From Orlajensenia leifsoniae (GTDB lineage: Bacteria; Actinomycetota; Actinomycetes; Actinomycetales; Microbacteriaceae), in NCBI RefSeq assembly GCF_004570845.1, contig NZ_SPQZ01000010.1, positions 1-64,000 on the forward strand: a DNA stretch of 64,000 nt. Reading direction: 5' to 3'. Position 1 is the first letter of the stretch. Every line of letters starts with the position of its first letter. The notes under the pieces are model-generated. The model did not search any database and was not told the DNA's origin. It worked only from the letters and a program-made list of their open reading frames with translations. The position numbers were made by a program, and so were the translations under genes. This document shows positions 50,562-58,870 of this stretch, piece after piece.

Positions 50562-51635
50562 GTGGCTCTTACAATCGGCATCGTCGGCCTGCCCAACGTC
50601 GGCAAGTCAACCCTCTTCAACGCACTGACCAAGAATCAGGTGCTCGCGGCGAACTACCCGTTCGCCACGATCGAGCCGAACGTCGGGGTCGTGAACCTGC
50701 CCGATCCGCGCCTCGAGACCCTCGCCGGCATCTTCAGCAGCGAGCGCATCCTGCCCGCCCCGGTCTCCTTCGTCGACATCGCCGGCATCGTGCGCGGTGC
50801 ATCGGAGGGTGAGGGCCTCGGCAACAAGTTCCTCGCGAACATCCGCGAGGCCGACGCCATCGCCCAGGTCGTGCGTGGCTTCACCGATGACGACGTGGTG
50901 CACGTCGAGGGCAAGGTCGACCCCAAGTCCGACATGGAGACCATCAACACCGAGCTCATCCTCGCCGACATGGAGACCCTCGAGAAGGCCATCCCGCGGT
51001 TCGAGAAGGAGCTGAAGACCAAGAAGATCGGCTCCGACGTTCTCGCTGCAGCGCAGGAGGCACTCGCCGAGCTGCAGAAGGGCACGCCGCTCTCGGCCTC
51101 GAAGGTCGACATCACTCCCATCAAGGAGCTCGGCCTGCTCACAGCCAAGCCCTTCATCTACGTCTTCAACGTCGACGAGGCCGTGCTGACGGATGCCGCC
51201 AAGCGCGCCGAGCTCGAGGCCCTCGTCGCTCCTGCCCAGGCCGTCCTCCTCGACGCGAAGATCGAGTCGGAGTTGATCGACCTCGACCCGGCCGACGCTG
51301 CAGAGCTCCTCGCGTCGACGGGTCAGGACGAGTCGGGCCTCGACCAGCTCGCCCGCATCGGATTCGCCACGCTCGGCCTGCAGACCTACCTCACGGCTGG
51401 TCCCAAGGAGACCCGCGCCTGGACGATCCCGACCGGTGCGAAGGCGCCCCAGGCTGCGGGCGTCATCCACACGGACTTCGAGCGCGGCTTCATCAAGGCC
51501 GAGGTCATCTCCTTCGACGACCTCGTGGCGACGGGTTCCATCGCGGAGGCCCGTTCGCACGGCAAGGCCCGCATCGAGGGCAAGGACTACGTCATGCAGG
51601 ACGGCGACGTGGTGGAGTTCCGCTTCAACGTGTAG
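50562..51635 (+). CDS. ychF: redox-regulated ATPase YchF
   Basis: YchF (OLA1) is an Obg-family P-loop NTPase that prefers ATP and binds ribosomes. The 357-residue protein has the G1 loop GLPNVGKSTLFNAL, FVDIAGIVRGASEGEGLGNKF (G3 with the YchF-specific form), FNVDEA in place of NKxD, and the C-terminal TGS domain (QTYLTAGPKETRAWTI, HTDFERGFIKAEVI, DYVMQDGDVVEFRFNV). GTG at 50562 begins the family N-terminus (VALTIGIVGLPN). Confidence 0.96.
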   Translation: MALTIGIVGLPNVGKSTLFNALTKNQVLAANYPFATIEPNVGVVNLPDPRLETLAGIFSSERILPAPVSFVDIAGIVRGASEGEGLGNKFLANIREADAIAQVVRGFTDDDVVHVEGKVDPKSDMETINTELILADMETLEKAIPRFEKELKTKKIGSDVLAAAQEALAELQKGTPLSASKVDITPIKELGLLTAKPFIYVFNVDEAVLTDAAKRAELEALVAPAQAVLLDAKIESELIDLDPADAAELLASTGQDESGLDQLARIGFATLGLQTYLTAGPKETRAWTIPTGAKAPQAAGVIHTDFERGFIKAEVISFDDLVATGSIAEARSHGKARIEGKDYVMQDGDVVEFRFNV

Positions 51636-51675
51636 CAGGCACTGCATCGGCGGTGTCGGCGATGCACGGCATCCG

Positions 51676-51828
51676 TCAGGAGAAGTGGAAGGTCGCCGGA
51701 GGGCCGTCGTCGCTGCGTTCCACGCCGCAGAGAGCGCATTCGTGGTACGCCAGACCCGTCTCCTCCTGGTGCCGCAGGACCCACTTGTGCAGGCCGAACC
51801 TGCAGCGGAGAGCCTTCGTCGACGCCAT
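51676..51828 (-). CDS. 50-residue zinc-ribbon-like protein
   Basis: ATG at 51828 has a strong GGGAGG 5 nt upstream. The product (MASTKALRCRFGLHKW onward) has Cys9, His14 and a later YHECALCG pair (two Cys three residues apart), the spacing of a small one-metal zinc ribbon like DUF1660-type proteins. It contains basic and aromatic residues suited to nucleic acid binding. The frame upstream of 51828 lacks coding character. Function is unknown. Confidence 0.65.
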   Translation of the reverse strand: MASTKALRCRFGLHKWVLRHQEETGLAYHECALCGVERSDDGPPATFHFS

Positions 51829-52014
51829 GGTGCCCTCCCACTCTCGTACGGTGCGCCCCGATGCTGAGGCGCGCCCGGTGATGGGCTCTGTCGCCATGGT
51901 ATTCCGACCGAGGGGCACCTGAGGGTCGGCATCCGAAAGTCACCGAGCAGGATCGGAGAAGCCCGCACCCGACCATCGCAGTACCGTGGGGTCATTCGCA
52001 CACCAGGAGGACCC

Positions 52015-52479
52015 ATGCCGTACGCCGTCGACTTCGTGAACGTCTCCACGGAGGGCCTCGAGTCCTCTCCGGTCACGGATGCCCTCGCCGGCCTCCGTGC
52101 CAACGAGGCGCGGTACTACAAGAACAAGTTCGACCACACGTTCACCGTCGAGACCGCCGAGGAGAACCCGGCCGCACTCGAGCGCGTGACACGCATCCTG
52201 AAGGAGGAGCGCGATATCGTCATCGCCTCCCGTCCGCTGGAGGTCACCGATTTCGAGGTCGACGGCACTCGGATGACCTACGTCTTCTACGAGTCCGGCC
52301 TCTCGATCAACGTCATGTACGGCTTGGAGGAGGGCGGGAAGCGCGCCGTCGGGTTCAAGCTGTCGGATGGGATGGAGATCCCGGAGGAGCTGGCCGAGCG
52401 ATTCAAGTTCGCCCGCCAGAAGTCGAAACTGGCCGGCACCATCCGCGGCTCCTTCTTCGTGATCAAGGGCGAGTACTGA
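52015..52479 (+). CDS. conserved hypothetical protein
   Basis: The 154-residue soluble protein has AGGAGG 5 nt before its ATG. It is mixed alpha/beta: an N-terminal strand (YAVDFVNVST), a charged middle (NEARYYKNKFDHTFTVETAEE), VTDFEVDGTRMTYVFYESGL and a basic C-terminus (FARQKSKLAGTIRGSFFVI). There is no Cys, signal or membrane segment. I do not recognise the family. Its stop is immediately followed by repeat element D. Confidence 0.7.
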   Translation: MPYAVDFVNVSTEGLESSPVTDALAGLRANEARYYKNKFDHTFTVETAEENPAALERVTRILKEERDIVIASRPLEVTDFEVDGTRMTYVFYESGLSINVMYGLEEGGKRAVGFKLSDGMEIPEELAERFKFARQKSKLAGTIRGSFFVIKGEY

Positions 52480-52480
52480 A

Positions 52481-52594
52481 CTCGACCTGCGCACAATTCA
52501 GGCTCGATCTGCGCACAATTCAGGCTCGATTGCGTTCGGTAGGCGTGTCTGCACACGACTCGCCCTGCTGAAGGCGATCGAGCCTGAATTGCGC
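52481..52594. repeat. intergenic palindromic element D
   Basis: A 22-bp unit containing TGCGCACAATTCAGG occurs in tandem at 52481-52502 and 52503-52524 (one mismatch), followed by a partial third copy. An inverted copy lies at 52577-52594; ATCGAGCCTGAATT (52577-52590) is the perfect complement of 52517-52530. The element begins 2 nt after a stop codon. It may form a terminator, but its tandem plus inverted build is more than needed. Confidence 0.8.
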
Positions 52595-52762
52595 CGGCCG
52601 CCGTCGGAGATCAGGACGGACGACCGGCGTTCAACGTCTTCGTCGATCGCAGCTCCCGAAGTTCGTCGCGCGCCCGTGCAAGACTCGCGGCAGACGCGAC
52701 ATATTCAGGGTGTGAGGATCGCCAGCACCGCAGCAGACGCCGACGTGACCGAGGGAGTGGGA

Positions 52763-53296
52763 ATGCCCGAGAGCGCCGACCCGCCCCGTGAGGGCGCTGC
52801 GGCGAGCCACGACGTCGCGTGGTTCACCGAGGTCGTGCGCGAGCACTCCACCGCCCTCGTGCGCTACTTCGCCCGCCGCGGGCCACGACAGGACGCCGAG
52901 GACCTCGCCGCCGAGGTGTTCGCCACGGCCTGGCGCCGCCGCGGCGACGTGCCCGTCGACGCCGTGCTGCCGTGGCTGTACCGCACCGCCGGATTCACCC
53001 TCGCCAATCACCGCCGCAAGACGATCGACCTCCCGGTCGACGAGGTGCCCGAGACCGGCACAGTTCGCGTGAGCGAGGACCCGGAGCTGAGTGCCCTGTT
53101 CGACGCCGAGCTGCGGGGAGCGCTGGCGACGGTGGGGGAGCGCGATCGCCACATCCTGTTGCTGCACGCCTGGGAGGGCCTCGACGGCGAGGAGCTCGCC
53201 GCGGTTCTCGGCATCTCGCGGTCGGGGGCGGATGCCGCTCTCTCCCGTGCCCGCAAGCGCCTGCGTGAGGCGTGGGGCGAGCGGATGTCGTTCTAG
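52763..53296 (+). CDS. ECF-type RNA polymerase sigma factor
   Basis: ATG at 52763 has GGGAG upstream and gives 177 residues. Region sigma-2 is STALVRYFARRGPRQDAEDL, then AAEVFATAWRRR and LPWLYRTAGFTLANHRR. Region sigma-4 is ERDRHILLLHAWEGLDGEEL, then AAVLGISRSGADAALSRARKRL. It follows the general group IV layout. The membrane protein gene 71 nt downstream is its likely regulator or partner. In-frame GTGs at 52745 and 52757 are alternative starts. Confidence 0.92.
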   Translation: MPESADPPREGAAASHDVAWFTEVVREHSTALVRYFARRGPRQDAEDLAAEVFATAWRRRGDVPVDAVLPWLYRTAGFTLANHRRKTIDLPVDEVPETGTVRVSEDPELSALFDAELRGALATVGERDRHILLLHAWEGLDGEELAAVLGISRSGADAALSRARKRLREAWGERMSF

Positions 53297-53367
53297 ACGT
53301 CCGTGCAAGGTTCGGCGCCCTCTGCACATAGGTATCAGTAGGCGCACGCACGAAAGGCTGAAGCGAC

Positions 53368-54795
53368 ATGAGCGATGACAACGGGCTCGACCGGGACAAG
53401 GATCTCGACCGGGACAACGGAACCGGCGGAGACAGCGGACTCGACCCCGAGGCGCGACTGCGCGCCGCCGATCCCGCTGCAGAGGTAGAACCTCGCCCGG
53501 GATTCGCGGACGAGGTCATCGCGGCGTCGACTGGGATCGCACCCGACTTCGAGGCGGCCACGGACGTTCCGGCGGGGGAGCCGGCGCCCGTGACCGACCT
53601 CGGCACCGAGCGGAGGCGGCGTCGCCCGCGGTGGATTCCGATCGCGGCGGTCGCCGCATCGATCGCGATCTTCGGTGCCGCCGGGTACGCCGTCGGTGCC
53701 TCGACTGGGGGAACGTCGACTCTCGCGGACGGCGCTGCACCCCCCATCTCCCTGCAGGGGATGTCGCAGGGAGTGCCGGAGGGTGCCGCTGCAGATTCCG
53801 GCGCGGCGCCGAGCGTCCCGTCTGCGGGGGCTGGAGCCGACAGTCGCAAGATGGCCGCCGGCTCGGCCGCCGACATGATGTATCCGTCGGGGTTCGGGCG
53901 CAACGACTTCACGTCGTCGGGCCTGTCGACCTCGGGTGGATCGGCGCCGGGCTACACCTTCGATGCTCGCGCGGCGTCGAATGTCGAGACCGTGTCGGCT
54001 CTGGCCGCAGCGTTCGGTCTCGAGGGCGTGCCGGAGCTGAAGGACGGCATCTGGTTCGTCGGCAGTCAGGACGGGACCGCCCCGCAACTCACGGTGTCGC
54101 TCGACGGCACGCTCTCGTTCTCGTACTCGAACCCGGTCATCAACCCCTGGAACTGCAAGGACACAGACGAGACCGGGGCCTGCGTTCCGTCGGGCGACGG
54201 CACCGTCCCGGGGGAGGAAGCCGCCATCGAATCCATGCGCTCCGTGATCGCGGCGACCGGGCGAGACCCGGAGGCGTACCAGTACAGCTCGGAGACCTGG
54301 GAGGGCGCTCTCACCCGTACCGCCCAGGCCTGGCCCGTCATCGATGGTCAGCGCGTCGACCAGCCGTGGACCCTGGAGCTGGCGACCGAGGGCATCGTCA
54401 ACTCCTACGGTGGGCTGGCGCCGATCGTTCCCCTGGGCGACTACGAGGTCGTCAGTGAGCAGGAGGCGTTCGAGCGGCTCTCCGACCCGCGCTTCGGCGC
54501 CCAGATGACGAACCTCCCGATCGCGTTGCGCACGACCGCCGACGCCGCCGCAGGCGACGCCCCGGCCGAGTGGGTGCCGCCCACTGAGCCGCCGGCGACA
54601 CCCACGGCCGGAGCCGCGCTGTCGTGGCCGGTGAACCAGGTCGACATCGTGAGTGCCAGGCTCGGGCTCGCGAGCCAGTGGCAGCCCGACGGAAGCGTGG
54701 TCGTCGTGCCCGCCTACGAGCTCACGGATGCCGAGGGCGGCACCTGGTCGGTCATCGCCGTCGCCGACTCGATGCTCGACTTCGCCACGGAGTAG
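53368..54795 (+). CDS. single-pass membrane protein, putative sigma-factor partner
   Basis: The 475-residue protein has an acidic cytoplasmic N-terminus with two DRDxDLDRDN-like repeats (about 1-30), a basic stretch RRRRRPR before one helix (about 90-112, WIPIAAVAASIAIFGAAGYAVG), and a large extracytoplasmic part. Cys residues at NPWNCKDTDETGACVP suggest a disulfide. It follows the ECF sigma gene as anti-sigma factors do, but I see no zinc-binding HxxxCxxC motif, so an anti-sigma role is inference. Similar proteins follow sigma factors in Microbacteriaceae. Confidence 0.72.
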   Translation: MSDDNGLDRDKDLDRDNGTGGDSGLDPEARLRAADPAAEVEPRPGFADEVIAASTGIAPDFEAATDVPAGEPAPVTDLGTERRRRRPRWIPIAAVAASIAIFGAAGYAVGASTGGTSTLADGAAPPISLQGMSQGVPEGAAADSGAAPSVPSAGAGADSRKMAAGSAADMMYPSGFGRNDFTSSGLSTSGGSAPGYTFDARAASNVETVSALAAAFGLEGVPELKDGIWFVGSQDGTAPQLTVSLDGTLSFSYSNPVINPWNCKDTDETGACVPSGDGTVPGEEAAIESMRSVIAATGRDPEAYQYSSETWEGALTRTAQAWPVIDGQRVDQPWTLELATEGIVNSYGGLAPIVPLGDYEVVSEQEAFERLSDPRFGAQMTNLPIALRTTADAAAGDAPAEWVPPTEPPATPTAGAALSWPVNQVDIVSARLGLASQWQPDGSVVVVPAYELTDAEGGTWSVIAVADSMLDFATE

Positions 54796-54821
54796 GGCGC
54801 CGGAGGGTGGCATCCGGTAGG

Positions 54822-54907
54822 CGGATGCCGCCCGTTCGGCATCCCGCAGATGGATGCGCCCGCTGTCCGGCATCCCTCAGGCGGATGCGCCCGCTGTCCG
54901 GCATCCC
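54822..54907. repeat. 31-bp-period array of GGATGC...GGCATCC units
   Basis: Two identical 25-nt units, each beginning GGATGCGCCC and ending GGCATCCC, lie at 54852-54876 and 54883-54907. A degenerate third unit starts at 54822. Every unit is itself an inverted repeat of the GGATGC octamer core. The array fills the gap before the Fpg/Nei gene. Confidence 0.8.
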
Positions 54908-54945
54908 GCTGGCCGCATGTCGGCGGCATATGGGAGGCTGGCGTC

Positions 54946-55839
54946 ATGCCCGAGTCACCGGAGGTGCAGGCGCTCGCCGAAGAACTCGGCGCGCGGTTGA
55001 CCGGCCACGCGTTGACCGGGGTCGACGTGCTCGAGTTCCGCACCACGAAGACCCGTTCCCGTGCGCCGGAGTCGCTCGTCGGCGAACGTGTCACCGCGGT
55101 GACCCGCCACGGCAAGCTCCTCGATCTGGCCTTCGGGGCGCACCATCTCGTCGTGTCGCTCGGCAGACACGGCTGGGCCCGTTGGGGTGGGGCGGATGCC
55201 GCCATCGACGACGCTGCAGCGCCACCGAGCGGATCCGCGCCGGGAGCGGCAGCCGTGCCGACGGACGCACCCGCGCCGCCTCCCGCCCTGGTGACTCTCG
55301 CCTTCGACGACACGCCGGTGCTCGAGTTCACCGACGCCGGTGACTGGGTCTCGCTCGGTCTCTGGGTCGTCGACGACCCGGCCGAGGTGCCGGCCGTGGC
55401 GAAGCTCGGACCCGATCCGGCCGATCCGACGTTCACTCGCGAGGACTTCGACGGCGCCGTGGTCGGCCGCCGCAAGCAGGTGAAGGCGGTGCTGCAGGAG
55501 CAGGAGTCGTTGGCCGGCATCGGCAACGCCTACTCCGACGAGATCCTGCACGCCGCGAAGGTGTCTCCCGTCGTGCACGCGGCCAGCCTCGACGCCGACG
55601 CACTCGACCGCCTCTTCGACGCGACCGTCGCGACCATCACCGGCGCGATCTCCGACCGCCGGGGCGTGCCGATCGCGAAGCTGAAAGAGACCAAGGTCGC
55701 GGCCATGAGCGTGCACGGGCGAGCGGAGGAGACCTGCCCGGTGTGCGGCGGCACCATCCATGACTTCAGCTTCGCCAGCACGACGGCGCAGTACTGTCCG
55801 AACTGCCAGACCTGGGGCGAACTGCTGCCGCTGAAGTGA
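54946..55839 (+). CDS. Fpg/Nei family DNA glycosylase (first paralogue)
   Basis: These bifunctional glycosylases remove oxidised bases and nick the strand. After Met removal the catalytic Pro-Glu lead residues are present (PESPEVQALAEEL). RTTKTRSRAPESLVGERV, RHGKLLDL, GIGNAYSDEILHAAKVSP (helix-two-turns-helix) and a C-terminal zinc finger (CPVCGG about 264-269, then YCPNCQ) follow. The 297-residue protein has a Pro/Ala-rich insertion at about 88-110 (APPSGSAPGAAAVPTDAPAP) between two strands. A second paralogue lies 3.1 kb downstream. Confidence 0.9.
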   Translation: MPESPEVQALAEELGARLTGHALTGVDVLEFRTTKTRSRAPESLVGERVTAVTRHGKLLDLAFGAHHLVVSLGRHGWARWGGADAAIDDAAAPPSGSAPGAAAVPTDAPAPPPALVTLAFDDTPVLEFTDAGDWVSLGLWVVDDPAEVPAVAKLGPDPADPTFTREDFDGAVVGRRKQVKAVLQEQESLAGIGNAYSDEILHAAKVSPVVHAASLDADALDRLFDATVATITGAISDRRGVPIAKLKETKVAAMSVHGRAEETCPVCGGTIHDFSFASTTAQYCPNCQTWGELLPLK

Positions 55840-55970
55840 CCGGCATCCGTCGCCCGAAGCATCGCGATCCGATGCCCGTGTTACAGATGAAAACCACTGT
55901 GACGGGCCGGAATGGGCGGCGCGACGACGTCGCGACACGCCCGCGCGTGGCAGATCGGCTCGAAAAGGGG

Positions 55971-56001
55971 CTTCGCGGTGGCGAAGTGCGGGTCGTACAC
56001 T
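55971..56001 (+). promoter_or_regulatory. possible promoter of the CWB2-M23 gene
   Basis: CTTCGC-GGTG-GCGAAG at 55971-55986 is a 6-bp inverted repeat, followed by TACACT at 55996-56001 (TANNNT). The start codon lies 57 nt further on with GGGGAGG upstream. A CGCGAC-GAC-GTCGCG palindrome lies at 55920-55934. No known riboswitch is recognised in the 220-nt gap. Confidence 0.35.
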
Positions 56002-56058
56002 GCGAGGAGCGCCCGGTGTTCCCCTACGTCGCCGGCCGCTTGGGGAGGTTTCATCATC

Positions 56059-57864
56059 ATGCGTTCACTCATGCGGATGAACGCCGTCGCAATCGCGGCG
56101 GCGGTCATCATCGGGTTCGGTGCGGTCGGTCCGGCAGTCGGTGCGGAGCTCGCGCCCGGCTCGTCGCAGAGTGCGGCGACGACGGATGCCGCCACCACGA
56201 CCGAGTCCACCGGCGATGCGACGGCGCCGCCGACCGAGGCGCCCGCTGCGGATCCGGCGCCCGACGCCTCGACGAGCCCGCCGCCGCCGCCCGAGCCGTC
56301 GGCTGATCCGTCCGCCGAGCCGAGCACCGAGCCGACCGCCGAGCCCGAGCCCACGACCGAGCCCACGACCGAGCCGACAGTCGAGCCCGCCCCGGCTCCG
56401 TCCGCCGAGCCGACGACGGAGCCGTCCGCCGAGCCGACGCCCGAGCCGACAGCTCCCGTCCTCTCCGACGAGAAGACCAACGGACTCCTCGGCCGGGCAG
56501 CGCCGAAGGTGCAGACCGTCATCAAGCCGTTCGCGCCCGGAGCTCAGCGTCTCTCGGGAGCCGACCGCTACGAGACCGCCGTCTCCATCTCGCGGCGCTT
56601 CTCCCCGAACGTGCCCGTGGTCTACATCGCGACCGGAGCGACGTTCCCCGACGCCCTGTCCGCGGCCGCTACGGCTGCGGCGCAGGGTGGACCACTCCTC
56701 CTCACCCAGACCGCTGTCCTGCCCGAGGTCGTGCGGGCCGAGATCGTACGTCTCGCCCCTGCTCGCATCGTCGTGGCGGGTGGAGAGGCCGCCGTCAGCG
56801 CCGACGTCTACACGACGCTGAGCACCCTGACGCCCAGCATCGAACGCCTCGGCGGTGCCAGCCGTTACGAGACCAGTGAACTGCTCGTCGGCGGTGCGTT
56901 CAGGTCATCGCGGGAGGCGTTCATCGCCACTGGACGCGACTTCCCCGATGCCTTGGCCGCGTCCGCCGCTGCGGGAAAGCTCGGCGCACCCGTCTTCCTC
57001 ATCGACGGCGTCCTGCCCGGGATGGGTCAGAGCACCTACACCCTCCTCGAGCGTCTCGGAGTGAAGACCGTGCGCATCGCAGGCGGCAGCGCTGCCGTAA
57101 GCGACTCGATTGAGAGCCAGGTGAGCTCTCGCGGGTACGCGATCAAGCGACACCAGGGACAGGACAGGTACCTCACGGCCGCGGCCATCAACGATGCCGT
57201 CTTCCGGACGAGCCCGGCACAGCCCCTGGCGAACGCCTTCATCGCCACGGGCGCCGACTTCGCCGACGCTCTCCCCGGAGCGGCCCTCGCCGGCGGCCTC
57301 CGGTCCCCGTTGTACATCACGCGCGCCGAGTGCATCCCGCAGCCGGCAGCCATCGCCATCAACGAGTTGCAGCCGGTCTCTCGCGTGATCCTCGGCGGAG
57401 AAGCCGTCGTCGGCAACGCCGTGTTGCAGAACACGGCCTGCGCTCAGGTGTGGGCGAAGCCCGCCTCCGGTCGGATCACCGGATCGTTCGGTCCCCGCGA
57501 GCCCATCTGCACGCCGGGCGGATGCTCGCAGTCCGTCCACCGCGGCACCGACATCGGCACCGGTTGCTGGGCGCCGATCTACGCGGCGTCCGGTGGTCGG
57601 GTCAGCTACGCGGAGCCGCTCGGCACCTACGGCAACTTCGTGAAGATCGCCCACGGCGACGGTATCGACACCGGCTATGCGCATATCGTCACGGGCGGAA
57701 CCCTTGTCCGTGTGGGGCAGTACGTGGTCGCCGGCCAGCAGATCGCCTGGTCGGGTGCGACGGGAGCAGCCACGGGCTGCCACCTGCACTTCGAGGTGTA
57801 CAAGAACGGCACCCAGATCGACGCCGTTCCGTTCATGGCGCTCCAGGGCATCAAGATCGGCTGA
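56059..57864 (+). CDS. secreted cell-wall-binding (CWB2) M23 endopeptidase
   Basis: ATG at 56059 gives 601 residues with a signal peptide (AVAIAAAVIIGFGAVGPAVG). Residues about 35-145 are a low-complexity Pro/Glu/Thr/Ala spacer with repeated EPT units. Three CWB2 repeats follow (starts at LSGADRYETAVSISRRF near 165, LGGASRYETSELLVGG near 264, QGQDRYLTAAAINDAVF near 366), each with FIATGxxFPDAL-like motifs. The C-terminal M23/LytM domain has zinc ligands His494 and Asp498 in HRGTDIG and the HLHFE motif at 575-579. It probably binds the wall and cleaves peptidoglycan cross-links. Confidence 0.93.
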   Translation: MRSLMRMNAVAIAAAVIIGFGAVGPAVGAELAPGSSQSAATTDAATTTESTGDATAPPTEAPAADPAPDASTSPPPPPEPSADPSAEPSTEPTAEPEPTTEPTTEPTVEPAPAPSAEPTTEPSAEPTPEPTAPVLSDEKTNGLLGRAAPKVQTVIKPFAPGAQRLSGADRYETAVSISRRFSPNVPVVYIATGATFPDALSAAATAAAQGGPLLLTQTAVLPEVVRAEIVRLAPARIVVAGGEAAVSADVYTTLSTLTPSIERLGGASRYETSELLVGGAFRSSREAFIATGRDFPDALAASAAAGKLGAPVFLIDGVLPGMGQSTYTLLERLGVKTVRIAGGSAAVSDSIESQVSSRGYAIKRHQGQDRYLTAAAINDAVFRTSPAQPLANAFIATGADFADALPGAALAGGLRSPLYITRAECIPQPAAIAINELQPVSRVILGGEAVVGNAVLQNTACAQVWAKPASGRITGSFGPREPICTPGGCSQSVHRGTDIGTGCWAPIYAASGGRVSYAEPLGTYGNFVKIAHGDGIDTGYAHIVTGGTLVRVGQYVVAGQQIAWSGATGAATGCHLHFEVYKNGTQIDAVPFMALQGIKIG

Positions 57865-57871
57865 GGTCGTC

Positions 57872-58062
57872 ATGACGGAACGCCGCCTCACGCTCGCCTG
57901 TCCACGCTGCGCGTCGACGGCGAACGTCGGCGTCGCCGTCGTGCCGACCATGGGGGACTCCGGTCTCGCCGTGGTCGACTACGACTGCCGGGCGGATGCC
58001 GCTACGACGACATCAGCGAGGCCGTCGACGCCGCCCTCGGCATCCGTCGCGACCTCGGCTGA
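57872..58062 (+). pseudogene. small Cys-rich protein with a single-base frameshift
   Basis: ATG at 57872 lies 7 nt after the M23 stop. The frame begins plausibly (MTERRLTLACPRCAST, then VDYDCRA) but loses coding character at about 57996: codons become poor in third-position G/C. In the frame one base back, CRYDDISEAVDAALGIRRDL continues with nearly all third positions G/C and stops at 58060-58062. One missing base in GCGGATGCC (for example an original GCGGGATGCC) would restore a 63-residue protein with a CPRC...CxxxC metal site. Otherwise the called frame runs on to 58171 as a 99-residue ORF. Confidence 0.6.
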
Positions 58063-58167
58063 CGGGTTCCGTGACGCCGCGGTGACATGTTCCGGCGCGA
58101 CGCACCTGCGCCGGAGTAGCCTCGGAATCACCCCGCACCGCCGCGGTCGCGGGCCGACGGGAGCATC

Positions 58168-58377
58168 ATGAGCAACCACACCTATCGCGTCACCGAGATC
58201 GTCGGAACCTCCCCGGAGAGCACCGACACCGCCATCCGCAATGGCATCGCCCGTGCCGCCCAGACCCTGCGCAACATCGACTGGTTCGAGGTCGTCTCGA
58301 CGCGGGGCGAGGTCGCAGACGGTGCCGTCGCGCACTTCCAGGTCACCCTCAAGGTCGGCTTCAGGCTCGAGGACTGA
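58168..58377 (+). CDS. dodecin family protein
   Basis: Dodecins are dodecameric flavin-binding proteins that store or buffer riboflavin and FMN. The 69-residue protein fits in length and sequence: YRVTEIVGTSPESTDTAI, RNGIARAAQTLRNIDWFEV with the flavin-stacking Trp, and the C-terminal VAHFQVTLKVGFRLED. GGGAG lies upstream of the ATG and TAGCCT at about 58116 may be its -10. The deaminase gene follows after 6 nt. Confidence 0.92.
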   Translation: MSNHTYRVTEIVGTSPESTDTAIRNGIARAAQTLRNIDWFEVVSTRGEVADGAVAHFQVTLKVGFRLED

Positions 58378-58383
58378 CCGGCC

Positions 58384-58863
58384 GTGCCGGTGACGGATGC
58401 CGACCGCCGGGTGCTGGCCCGCGCGGTCGAGCTGGCACGCGAGGCGATCGACGCCGGTGACGAGCCCTTCGGCTCGGTGCTGACGGATGCCTCCGGCAGG
58501 ACCCTGTTCGAGGATCGGAACCGCACCTCGGGTGGCGACGAGACCCTGCATCCGGAGTTCGAGATCGCTCGATGGGCCGCGAACAACCTCGCCCCCGACG
58601 AGCGGGCGCTGGCCGTCGTCTACACCTCGGGCGAGCACTGCCCGATGTGCTCGGCGGCGCATGCCTGGGTCGGGCTCGGTCGCATCGTGTATGCGGCATC
58701 CGCCGGCCAGATCAGCGGATGGCGCTCCGAGTGGGGTCTCGCGCCGAGCGCCGTGGCGGTGCTGCCCATCACGACCGTCGCGCCGGGTCTCCCGGTCGAC
58801 GGCCCGGTCGAGCCGTTCGCCTCCGAGGTGAGGGAGCTCCTGCGGCGGGCGGCGCTCGGTTGA
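58384..58863 (+). CDS. nucleoside/nucleobase deaminase (CMP/dCMP deaminase fold)
   Basis: The 159-residue protein has the zinc-dependent deaminase motifs HPEFEIA (His and catalytic Glu; the usual form is H-A-E) and EHCPMCSAA (PCxxC region). PFGSVLTDASGR is typical for guanine deaminase/tRNA-adenosine deaminase-like members. The substrate is not certain. GTG at 58384 lies 6 nt after the dodecin stop, so both are co-transcribed. Confidence 0.87.
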   Translation: MPVTDADRRVLARAVELAREAIDAGDEPFGSVLTDASGRTLFEDRNRTSGGDETLHPEFEIARWAANNLAPDERALAVVYTSGEHCPMCSAAHAWVGLGRIVYAASAGQISGWRSEWGLAPSAVAVLPITTVAPGLPVDGPVEPFASEVRELLRRAALG

Positions 58864-58870
58864 CGCCGGC

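Noticed and set aside
48463-52594. Repeat elements D and E as possible CRISPR arrays
   Set aside because: Units are directly adjacent or inverted without regular unique spacers, and no cas genes are in the window.
55840-56058. A riboswitch (for example a cyclic-di-AMP type) before the cell-wall M23 gene
   Set aside because: Only short generic hairpins are visible; no conserved core of a known class could be matched.
58063-58171. The tail of the 57872 frame overlapping the dodecin ATG as evidence for an intact 99-residue protein
   Set aside because: Its codons are poor in third-position G/C and the neighbouring frame has the expected bias; the ATGA overlap is likely chance.
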